In this document: positions 18,478 through 24,946 of the stretch, piece after piece
Layout: the number at the start of each line of letters is the position of its first letter
Position numbering within the stretch: the stretch's first letter is position 1
Assembly: GCF_003718735.1 (NCBI RefSeq)
Contig: NZ_CP033460.1
Span: 744,001-808,000 of the forward strand
Origin: Staphylococcus debuckii
GTDB lineage: Bacteria > Bacillota > Bacilli > Staphylococcales > Staphylococcaceae
Reading direction: 5' to 3'
DNA: 64,000 nucleotides
Translations under genes and position numbers: made by a program
The notes under the pieces: generated by a model
The model's input: the letters and a program-made list of their open reading frames with translations, nothing else
Database searches by the model: none
What the model was told of the DNA's origin: nothing

Positions 18478-18579
18478 TATAATGGAAACGTTTTAGAGTA
18501 CGGGGCTGTATCAGACTTAAACGCAGGAACATACATAAGATTTACTCTAAATCAGTACCTGCTTTCCCGGCTCTTTTTT
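18478..18579 (+). ncRNA. Putative ~90-nt structured RNA / leader before galU
   Basis: TATAAT at 18478-18483 would start an RNA near 18490. It has an outer stem in which GAG..CGGGG (18496-18505) pairs with TCCCGG.CTC (18565-18573), enclosing an inner stem GCAGG (18523-18527) with CCTGC (18558-18562). Six T residues end it at 18574-18579. The galU ribosome site AAAGGAG follows at once and galU starts at 18596. So it is either an independent small RNA or an attenuator that decides galU transcription. GGAAACGTTTTAG next to the -10 resembles a cre site with three mismatches. I did not recognise an Rfam family with certainty. Confidence 0.6.
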
Positions 18580-18595
18580 ACAAAGGAGAATTTAA

Positions 18596-19462
18596 ATGTC
18601 TAAGATTAAAAAAGCAGTTATACCAGCAGCAGGATTAGGGACAAGATTCTTGCCTGCCACGAAAGCAATGCCTAAAGAAATGTTGCCGATATTAGATAAA
18701 CCTACTATTCAATATATTGTGGAAGAAGCGGCACGTGCGGGTATTGAGGATATCATCATCGTCACAGGTAAACATAAGCGTGCTATTGAAGATCATTTCG
18801 ATAACCAAGTGGAATTAGAGAATAACTTGCGTGAAAAAGGTAAGGATGACTTGTTAGAAAAAGTACAACATTCTACACAATTAGCTAATATCTTCTATGT
18901 GCGCCAACGTGAACAAAAAGGTTTAGGTCATGCAATTTGGACAGCGCGTCAATTTATTGGCAATGAGCCGTTTGCGGTATTGTTGGGCGATGACATTGTT
19001 GAATCTGATACACCAGCGATTAAACAATTGATGAATATGTATGAGGAAACTGAAAAATCCGTGATTGGTGTGCAGTCTGTACCTGAAGATGAAACGCATC
19101 GTTATGGTATTGTTAAGCCTGAAGGTCATGAAGGGCGTTTATATGAAGTAGAAAAATTTGTGGAAAAACCAGCGCCAGGTACTGCGCCATCAAATTTAGC
19201 AATCATGGGTCGCTATGTGTTGAAACCTGAAATCTTTGATTATTTATCAACTCAAGATAAAGGCAGCGGCGGCGAAATTCAATTGACAGATGCGATTGAG
19301 CGATTGAATCAAGATGATAAAGTATACGCTTATGATTTCGAAGGCCAACGCTATGATGTCGGTGAAAAAATCGGATTTGTTAAAACAACAATTGCTTATG
19401 CATTAAAAGATGCAGAAATGAAAGATGAAATCGAAAGTTATATTAAAAATTTAGATTTGTAA
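18596..19462 (+). CDS. galU: UTP-glucose-1-phosphate uridylyltransferase
   Basis: The 288-residue enzyme begins [28 protein letters not shown], the nucleotidyltransferase signature. It has the LGDDIVES acidic motif near residue 130 and the GEIQLTDAI segment near 224. It makes UDP-glucose for glycolipid anchors of lipoteichoic acid and wall polymers. The start follows AAAGGAGAATTTAA. A GAGCTAAGACAT-type hairpin terminator (19480-19509) and a tandem repeat array follow. Confidence 0.95.
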   Translation: MSKIKKAVIPAAGLGTRFLPATKAMPKEMLPILDKPTIQYIVEEAARAGIEDIIIVTGKHKRAIEDHFDNQVELENNLREKGKDDLLEKVQHSTQLANIFYVRQREQKGLGHAIWTARQFIGNEPFAVLLGDDIVESDTPAIKQLMNMYEETEKSVIGVQSVPEDETHRYGIVKPEGHEGRLYEVEKFVEKPAPGTAPSNLAIMGRYVLKPEIFDYLSTQDKGSGGEIQLTDAIERLNQDDKVYAYDFEGQRYDVGEKIGFVKTTIAYALKDAEMKDEIESYIKNLDL

Positions 19463-19478
19463 TAGGTGGAAGTAGAGG

Positions 19479-19511
19479 AGGAGCTAAGACATTATGATGT
19501 CCTAGCTCCTT
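19479..19511 (+). terminator. Hairpin terminator of galU
   Basis: GGAGCTAAGACAT (19480-19492) pairs with ATGTCCTAGCTCC (19497-19509), and TTCATTTG follows. The stem is strong but the T-run weak. Confidence 0.65.
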
Positions 19512-19556
19512 CATTTGTGTGGGCGTTGTGTAGATAAAAAGTGTGCAGGCGCAGGA

Positions 19557-19715
19557 TATTGGCCAAGAATGGTGGGCAACGTGTCCAATAAACGGATATA
19601 TTGGCCAAGAATGGTGGGCGACGTGTCCAATAAACGGATATATTGGCCAAGAATGGTGGGCGACGTGTCCAATAAATGGATATATTGGCCAAGAATGGAA
19701 CGAACGTGTCCAATA
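19557..19715. repeat. Tandem array A2: four 42-bp units, same family as A1
   Basis: TATTGGCCAAGAAT begins at 19557, 19599, 19641 and 19683, an exact 42-bp period, and each unit closes with CGTGTCCAATA. It is the same repeat as array A1 but one base longer (AAGAATGG versus AAGATGG). It lies 95 bp downstream of galU. One reading frame stays open through it only because 42 is divisible by three; there is no ribosome site or family match. The rest of 19463-19862 is A+T-rich with no other gene. Confidence 0.92.
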
Positions 19716-19862
19716 TTCAGCCACCGCCCTCATCCCGCCGCCCCAAACACCCACCACATTAATATTATGAATTTTTCTTGAAGAACGTTATTAATTAACG
19801 GTATAGGGTAAATTAATAATGAATAAATTATTAAACAACTTTTTCAAGAAAGAGTGATGTAT

Positions 19863-20285
19863 ATGTATAAAAATATCTTAGTACCATTCGATTTCGGCAA
19901 TGCTTTCAATAATGTTCCAGAACAATTGAAGAAACTTACAAATGGTGAAGAAGATGCCAAAATCACCGTCTTTAATGTCATTTCTGAAACAGATTTAGCA
20001 AACTATGTGCGTTACCAAAATAAACATTTTGAAGAAGTAACTAAAGAAAAAGAAGAAGATATGCAACCTTTTGTGAAAAAGCTCGAAGAATTGAATTTAC
20101 CTTATGAAATTGTATTTACAGTGGGTTCTCCGACAACAGAAATTTTAACTGATTTAGAATCTAATAAATACGATATTGTGGTCATGAGTAATAAACGTTC
20201 TCGTGTAGAATTAAAACACGTATTAGGTCATGTTACTCATAAAGTGGCTAAACGTTCTAATACACCTGTATTGATTGTAAAATAA
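19863..20285 (+). CDS. Universal stress protein (UspA family)
   Basis: The 140-residue protein begins MYKNILVPFDFG, the Usp start. It has the ATP-binding-type tail VMSNKRSRVELKHVLGHVTHKVAKRSNTPVLIV, in which G-x2-x9-G(S/T)-like spacing is imperfect. The ATG at 19863 is chosen because AAGAAAGAG lies about 8 nt upstream; an ATG at 19857 and a GTG at 19854 are too close to it. The role is general stress or nutrient starvation response; the ligand is unknown. Confidence 0.88.
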   Translation: MYKNILVPFDFGNAFNNVPEQLKKLTNGEEDAKITVFNVISETDLANYVRYQNKHFEEVTKEKEEDMQPFVKKLEELNLPYEIVFTVGSPTTEILTDLESNKYDIVVMSNKRSRVELKHVLGHVTHKVAKRSNTPVLIVK

Positions 20286-20293
20286 TAATAAAC

Positions 20294-20320
20294 AAAAAAA
20301 CCGCTTCGGCGGTTTTTTTT
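20294..20320 (+). terminator. Terminator of the usp gene
   Basis: ACCGC TTCG GCGGT stem with A-run upstream and TTTTTTTT downstream; it could work in both directions. Confidence 0.9.
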
Positions 20321-20375
20321 CATGTCTGCTTTTAGGAATAAAAAAGGGGTAAATAAACCGAGAAGGAGTGAAGAA

Positions 20376-21296
20376 ATGATGGAAATATTAAAGTATCAAG
20401 ATTGGAAAGATGAACAATTGACCCTGCACTTGATCACTCAGATTCTAGGCAAGTATAAAATTGCTTGCGCGTATCAACGACCTCAATGGGAACATGTGAC
20501 TTTAGATATCACAACAGAAGGCTTAACTACAGGTATACTTTATGTTGACGATAAACACTTCTCGATTGATATCAATTTATTAGACGATTTGATTGAAGTT
20601 CGTGTGAATCACGAAAAAACAGCTTTTGCCCTAGAAGATGGTAAAACAGTTCAAGATTATTTCAAACAAATAAAAGGTACCTTAGATGATTATGATATTA
20701 AAGTACAATTGAATCCAGCGCCCCAAGAGATGAAAAATAAAATTCCTTTAGATGAAGATACAACACATCATCACTATAATCACGATATTGCGGTGAAGGC
20801 TCTAGAATTAATGCAATATGCAGAGCGTTCTTTAAAACGCTTTATCCATCCTTTACGCGCTAGAACTGCAGGCCCTGCATTTTTCTGGGGAACTTTCGAC
20901 ATTTCAGCTATTGTGGTCAACAATCAATTTCATGAAGAATTTAAACCAGCACAAGTCATTGAATATGGAGCATTTGATGAGGAAATGATTGAATTTGGTT
21001 TCTGGTTCGGCGGCGGCGATTTTGCAGGCCCTACTTATTTCGTATTGCCTTATCCTTTTGTAGATAAAGACTTTACCTTCCAGGCTTCACTACCTGAAGG
21101 CGCGCGTTTTGACCAAACTTTGACAGAGTTTGTCTATGAATTGCAACGTGGAGATTTAAGAGAATTAGATACGATTAAAGCAGTCTTTGAAAGCGGCTTT
21201 GCCATCTTTGGTGAACATCTTAAATGGCCAGACCTAGATCATAGTGAAGTGCCGATGCATATGCCGCCTAATTTGCATACGAATAAAGATGCATAG
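20376..21296 (+). CDS. DUF5996 family protein
   Basis: The 306-residue soluble protein fits the DUF5996 family: a Trp-rich N-terminal part, RARTAGPAFFWGTFDISA in the middle (residues ~165-182), and the FWFGGGDFAGPTYFVLPYPF block near residues 210-230. The function is unknown. GAAGGAG lies just before the ATG at 20376; the earlier ATG at 20322 overlaps the previous terminator and is rejected. It is followed by queH after 81 bp. Confidence 0.75.
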   Translation: MMEILKYQDWKDEQLTLHLITQILGKYKIACAYQRPQWEHVTLDITTEGLTTGILYVDDKHFSIDINLLDDLIEVRVNHEKTAFALEDGKTVQDYFKQIKGTLDDYDIKVQLNPAPQEMKNKIPLDEDTTHHHYNHDIAVKALELMQYAERSLKRFIHPLRARTAGPAFFWGTFDISAIVVNNQFHEEFKPAQVIEYGAFDEEMIEFGFWFGGGDFAGPTYFVLPYPFVDKDFTFQASLPEGARFDQTLTEFVYELQRGDLRELDTIKAVFESGFAIFGEHLKWPDLDHSEVPMHMPPNLHTNKDA

Positions 21297-21377
21297 CATG
21301 CTGCGATTAAATCATATATAATGAATTTAATCGTGTGTTTCGACACCTGAAAAGAATGAACAGAAAGGGCGACAGCA

Positions 21378-22103
21378 ATGATAGAAATGGATGGCATTGT
21401 TGCCAAAATGAAAAACCAAAAAATTAATTATGATCGTGTATTAAAGAAAATGATTCAACAATGGGAGCGTACTGATGAACGCCCAAAAATTATGCTGCAT
21501 AGTTGTTGCGCACCTTGCAGTACTTATGTATTAGAGTTCTTGTCCCAATATGCAGATTTAGCAATTTATTTTGCTAATCCCAATATTCATCCTAAAAAGG
21601 AATATGAACGCAGAGCTTGGGTACAAAAGGATTTTATAGAAAAATTCAATCAAGAAAATGGGACGAATGTACGTTATATCGAGGCGCCTTATAAACCGCA
21701 TGAATTCATGAAGATGGCTAAAGAGCGCGGTTTAATGGAAGAACCTGAAGGCGGATTAAGATGTCGTGCATGTTTTGAAATGCGTTTAGATATGGTGGCA
21801 GAAGCGGCGGTCGAACATGGCTATGATTATTTCGGCAGTGCATTGACACTTTCACCTAAAAAGAATGCACAGTTGATTAACGAACTCGGTGCGGAAGTTC
21901 AGAAACTTTATGATGTCAATTACCTTCCAAGCGACTTTAAGAAAAATAAAGGCTATGAACGTTCATTAGAAATGTGCAGAGATTATAATATTTATCGTCA
22001 ATGTTATTGTGGCTGTGTCTTTGCAGCACAAGCACAAGGGATTGATTTTAAAGAGGTAAATCAAGCAGCAAAAGCATTTTTAGATACAGTTGAAACAAAA
22101 TAA
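21378..22103 (+). CDS. queH: Epoxyqueuosine reductase QueH
   Basis: The 241-residue protein has the QueH (DUF208) cysteine pattern: HSCCAPCSTYV near residue 42, RCRACFEMR near 131, and YRQCYCGC near 212. These cysteines bind an iron-sulfur cluster and a second metal. QueH carries out the last step of queuosine synthesis, reducing epoxyqueuosine in tRNA. The genes for the preQ1 steps are elsewhere in this window (queCDE at 37.9-39.7 kb, queF at 59.8 kb). The start follows AAAGGGCGACAGCA. Confidence 0.9.
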   Translation: MIEMDGIVAKMKNQKINYDRVLKKMIQQWERTDERPKIMLHSCCAPCSTYVLEFLSQYADLAIYFANPNIHPKKEYERRAWVQKDFIEKFNQENGTNVRYIEAPYKPHEFMKMAKERGLMEEPEGGLRCRACFEMRLDMVAEAAVEHGYDYFGSALTLSPKKNAQLINELGAEVQKLYDVNYLPSDFKKNKGYERSLEMCRDYNIYRQCYCGCVFAAQAQGIDFKEVNQAAKAFLDTVETK

Positions 22104-22117
22104 TAGGTGAAGTGAAA

Positions 22118-22151
22118 GCAGTACGCTACTAAAAAGGCGTGCTGTTTTTTT
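22118..22151 (+). terminator. Terminator of queH
   Basis: GCAGTACGC pairs with GCGTGCTGT with one G-U pair, and seven T residues follow. Confidence 0.85.
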
Positions 22152-22278
22152 AGTGAACACACCGAATAAAGCATGTTTTAAGTGAACCGCTTGTCTTATA
22201 CTGCTGACCGCTTATCTTAAAAAGATTCTTATTAGTAAGGTGTTTTGGTTTAATAAAATTAAGGAAGGAGCTGTGCTT

Positions 22279-22722
22279 ATGAAAGTAAATTGTTATTTTT
22301 CTCAAGATGAAGAAGATGAACGTGTGGAAATTTATGCAAAAGATGCTTCGCAAAAAATTAAAGAAATTATCGCATGTGCCGAACAAGATGAGACACTCAT
22401 CACTTTAACTGGTAAAAACCAATATCAGCGTGTTTTTCAATTACCGATTGAAGAAGTATTACAGATTAAAGCAGAAAATAAGAAATTATATGCTTGGACA
22501 CCTACACAATGCTTGCAAATTTCAAAGCCTTTATATGAATTAGAAGAGATACTTCCGCATTATTTCATTAGAATTTCAAAGTCAGAGATATTGAATATTC
22601 GTAATATCAAATATTTGAGTGTAGGTGCGAATGGCATGATTCATATTACGTTGAAACATGGAGAAGCCACTTATTCCTCAAGACGTTATTTAAAAAAATT
22701 GAAGGCGAGGTTAAAATTATGA
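22279..22722 (+). CDS. LytTR-domain DNA-binding regulator
   Basis: The 147-residue protein is a free-standing LytTR DNA-binding domain: YFIRISKSEILNIRNIKYLSVGANGMIHITLK is typical and the end is SSRRYLKKLKARL. There is no receiver domain. It is coupled by a 4-bp overlap to a DUF3021 membrane gene. In Streptococcus and Lactobacillus such pairs form small autoregulating systems in which the membrane protein restrains the regulator. The ATG at 22279 is preceded by AAGGAAGGAG. Confidence 0.85.
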   Translation: MKVNCYFSQDEEDERVEIYAKDASQKIKEIIACAEQDETLITLTGKNQYQRVFQLPIEEVLQIKAENKKLYAWTPTQCLQISKPLYELEEILPHYFIRISKSEILNIRNIKYLSVGANGMIHITLKHGEATYSSRRYLKKLKARLKL

Positions 22723-23180
22723 AAAAAATAATGAAACCACTTATGAATGATTTTTGTATAGGCGTTGTTATCGGCACAATATTATCAGTCATATTTTCCA
22801 GCATTTTTGGACAAGGACACTATTCTCCGGTATCGCCTGTTTCATTGATGGGACATTTATATGAAACTCATTTGTCTGAACCTATGATTATGTTGATTGC
22901 AGTCGTTATATGGGGATTGATTGGTGTGTTATTTGGTTTAGCGAGTATGATTTACGACGCTTCAGATTGGAGTTTATTAAAAAAGACAGTTCTCCATATT
23001 GTCATTTGCTATATTGGATTTCTGCCCCTTGCCATATTAGCAGGATGGTTTCCATTAACTTTAGCTGACATCTTATTCTTCACAGGTATTTTTATCTTCG
23101 TGTATGCCATTATATGGGTAGTGAATTATTTTAAAAACAAAGCTTTAGTAGATGTGATCAACAAAGAATTGAAGCAATAA
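22719..23180 (+). CDS. DUF3021 membrane protein (LytTR partner)
   Basis: The 153-residue protein has four membrane segments (residues ~8-32, ~58-80, ~88-110, ~115-140) and a short charged end. Its fixed position after a LytTR gene marks it as the DUF3021 inhibitory partner of the LytTR regulator. The start overlaps the regulator stop as ATGA. It meets the minus-strand terminator at 23183-23214 head-on. Confidence 0.85.
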   Translation: MKKIMKPLMNDFCIGVVIGTILSVIFSSIFGQGHYSPVSPVSLMGHLYETHLSEPMIMLIAVVIWGLIGVLFGLASMIYDASDWSLLKKTVLHIVICYIGFLPLAILAGWFPLTLADILFFTGIFIFVYAIIWVVNYFKNKALVDVINKELKQ

Positions 23181-23182
23181 CC

Positions 23183-24023
23183 AAAAAAAGAGAAGGCTTG
23201 GGGAAACCTTCTCTCGCAGTTTAACAATATCAATTTTTTATCAGGAGTTATGTCGGACCCTAAAGGGGAGGTGTCCGGCACAATGTTATCTTAGTATATT
23301 TAATAGGAGTGCATTTAATAGGATTGTTGTTAATGCTTGATTACTTACTTTGCCTACAATTATAAGGGGTAATCAATTCTTAATTCAGTGAATCCGATGT
23401 CGAATCCTCTACCATTCGAACTGTCTTCATGTGAATTAAGCATTAAAGTTCATGATACAAATGTTTCAACAATCAGCAGATCTTCACAAATTATATTCAA
23501 GACTTGTTTTATCATGCAGACCCAAACAGGGATTTATTGGGAGTTGGTTGAAAACGGTTGGGGAGCCGGTTTCAATAACGAATGTGTCTGCCGTTTGTTG
23601 AATGCTGTGAGCTTGGGGAAACTCACTCATGATTCATTGCTTGAATATAAAATTGTGCATGCCCACTGTATCTACGGGGGAGCCGACACAGTGTATTATC
23701 TTCTGAAAATCGAAAGTCACCTCCTGAAATATACTTGATGCTGCCTTATTACTACGTGGGGTAACGTAGGGATCAATAAGGAGCAGCGATACAGAGACTC
23801 CTACCACAGCATCTCTGTATCTAAATCTACTCTAAGTTGCAGAATCTAAGGTGATCTCGTTCACTGCTAAGCGTCTAGGTTAGAAAACTCACTGAATCCT
23901 CCAACCTTCGCTAAATGAAATAATTGAATAGATAGCGTTGCCAAAAGCGCATATCCATCAACTGTTCATTTCTCTACGTTCTCTTGAACAGCGCATCCGC
24001 TTACAACAACTTTGTTATCTATT
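23183..24023 (-). ncRNA. Putative ~840-nt structured regulatory RNA with CCCC loops
   Basis: No protein gene is supported in 23181-24266. The minus strand has an intrinsic terminator (stem 23189-23196 / 23207-23214, then seven T). Stable hairpins fill the rest. On the minus strand the loops of six of them hold runs of C: 23740-23787 (TTACCCCA), 23664-23693 (CTCCCCC), 23607-23626 (TTTCCCCAAG), 23547-23576 (CTCCCCAA), 23252-23279 (CTCCCC), and the terminator itself (TTTCCCCAAG again). The upstream half has a perfect 10-bp stem (23788-23797 / 23812-23821), a two-part stem (23870-23912) and a long closing stem (23927-24023). C-rich loops that pair with ribosome sites are the hallmark of staphylococcal RNAIII and several Rsa RNAs. 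A minus-strand TTATAT at 24028-24033 could be its -10. Family identity is not established. Confidence 0.65.
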
Positions 24024-24046
24024 TCACATATAACTCTAACAAAGAA

Positions 24047-24062
24047 TGTGATAAAAATCACT
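24047..24062. promoter_or_regulatory. CRP/FNR- or Rex-type operator
   Basis: TGTGATAAAAATCACT is a near-perfect TGTGA-N6-TCACA palindrome. It lies just upstream of the putative minus-strand -10 (24028-24033) and also upstream of a plus-strand TATAAA at 24071-24076. ArcR (CRP/FNR family) or Rex are the likely staphylococcal binders. Confidence 0.55.
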
Positions 24063-24133
24063 AAATATGGTATAAAATTATTTGCACATGTGACGTTATT
24101 GTGAACCTGTTTAAATTGCTGTAATATTCATAA

Positions 24134-24163
24134 ATTACTGTTCTATCACAGTAATGTTTTTTG
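24134..24163 (+). terminator. Terminator-like palindrome before the DUF488 gene
   Basis: ATTACTGT (24134-24141) and ACAGTAAT (24148-24155) form a perfect 8-bp stem with loop TCTATC, followed by GTTTTTT. It could end a short plus-strand RNA that starts near 24083, or attenuate the DUF488 gene 100 bp downstream. Confidence 0.55.
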
Positions 24164-24266
24164 ACAGTGAAAAAAATTGCAAAACACACAATTTGTTTGT
24201 AGCAAGAAAGCAAGGGTATTTCAGAAAGTGAAGCGGAAAAATTTTTTGAAAAGGAAGGGAACTAGC

Positions 24267-24638
24267 ATGGCTATTAAAATTGAACGTATTTATGAAGATA
24301 AAGCACAAAATGATGGTGTGCGTGTACTTGTCGATCGTGTTTGGCCACGTGGCATGTCTAAAGAGAATGCGAATTTAGATGAATGGATGAAGAATATCGG
24401 ACCCAGCACAGAGTTGCGGAAATGGTTCGGACATGATCCTGATAAATTTGATGATTTTAAAAAGAAATACATTGATGAGTTGAAAAATAATAAAGAGCAG
24501 CACGAAGAATTGAAAGTATTAGAAGGTATCATTAACGATGCGCGTAAAGATGTAGTGTTGTTATATTCGGCTAAAGATGAAGAACATAATCAAGCGGTAG
24601 TATTGCAAGAATATTTAAAAGAACAAGGCTATAAATAA
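24267..24638 (+). CDS. DUF488 family protein
   Basis: The 123-residue protein has the DUF488 motifs IERIYEDKAQNDGVRVLVDRVWPRG at the start, LRKWFGHDPDKFDDFKKKY in the middle and LLYSAKDEEHNQAVVL at the end. The function is unknown. The ATG at 24267 follows AAGGAAGGGAACTAGC; a longer frame to 24177 has no ribosome site and runs into the terminator-like palindrome region. Confidence 0.85.
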   Translation: MAIKIERIYEDKAQNDGVRVLVDRVWPRGMSKENANLDEWMKNIGPSTELRKWFGHDPDKFDDFKKKYIDELKNNKEQHEELKVLEGIINDARKDVVLLYSAKDEEHNQAVVLQEYLKEQGYK

Positions 24639-24640
24639 TT

Positions 24641-24690
24641 GCTGGCGCGAAGCAAAAAATTATTTCGTAGTCCCGCCCCGGCACCCGGCC
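24641..24690. repeat. Interspersed element E3 (short form)
   Basis: GCGCGAAGCAAAAAATTATTTCGT is followed by AGTCCCGCCCCGGCA. The segment AATTATTTCGTnnTCCCGCCCCGGCA recurs at 27.3 kb, so this is a shortened member of that element family. Confidence 0.55.
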
Positions 24691-24711
24691 AAGTCTGCTA
24701 GTATAATACAC

Positions 24712-24750
24712 AGAAGTTGAGACATTCTATTGTCTTAGCTTCTTATTTTT
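24712..24750 (+). terminator. Terminator of the DUF488 gene
   Basis: AGAAGTTGAGACA (24712-24724) pairs fully, with G-U pairs, with TGTCTTAGCTTCT (24731-24743), and TATTTTTT follows. Confidence 0.85.
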
Positions 24751-24855
24751 TGCAAATAAAACGATTGCTGTTCTAATACACTATCTATCGTATAGTACAA
24801 ATATATAATACAGTTTCACAACCTTGACACACCTTGTTTAATTCTTTCGGAAATT

Positions 24856-24907
24856 AAGTGATTTTTTTCACAAAAGTCCGTATACTCATTTGTGAAAACG
24901 GTAACAA
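24856..24907 (+). promoter_or_regulatory. pflB control region: Rex-like site, -10 and cre site
   Basis: The 18-mer at 24856-24873 (AAGTGA, six T, TCACAA) matches the Rex palindrome TTGTGA-W6-TCACAA at 16 of 18 positions. TATACT at 24881-24886 is a likely -10. The 14-mer TGAAAACGGTAACA at 24893-24906 fits the cre consensus at every position and is embedded in a second Rex-like sequence (24890-24907). Control of pflB by NADH/NAD (Rex) and by sugar (CcpA) is therefore expected. Confidence 0.75.
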
Positions 24908-24946
24908 GCTTTAACACATCACATTAAATCCAATGGAGGGATTATT

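Noticed and set aside
19515..19781. Open frames with repeated GQEWWATCPINGYI-type peptides across array A2
   Set aside because: They exist only because the repeat period (42) is divisible by three. Both strands show such frames, there is no ribosome site, and the related array A1 with a 41-bp period breaks every frame.
23388..23738. 116-codon plus-strand frame in the gene-free region
   Set aside because: It starts at a GTG without a ribosome site, shows no recognisable family, and coincides with strong hairpins and C-rich loops on the other strand.
23740..23787. Rolling-circle plasmid origin (TTACTACG and nested hairpins)
   Set aside because: TACTACG is only a short match to a nick site; no replication gene or other plasmid sequence is present and the C-loop pattern is better explained by RNA.
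24134..24163. Palindrome as part of the minus-strand RNA terminator
   Set aside because: Its T-run is on the plus strand; the minus-strand RNA ends at 23183 instead.
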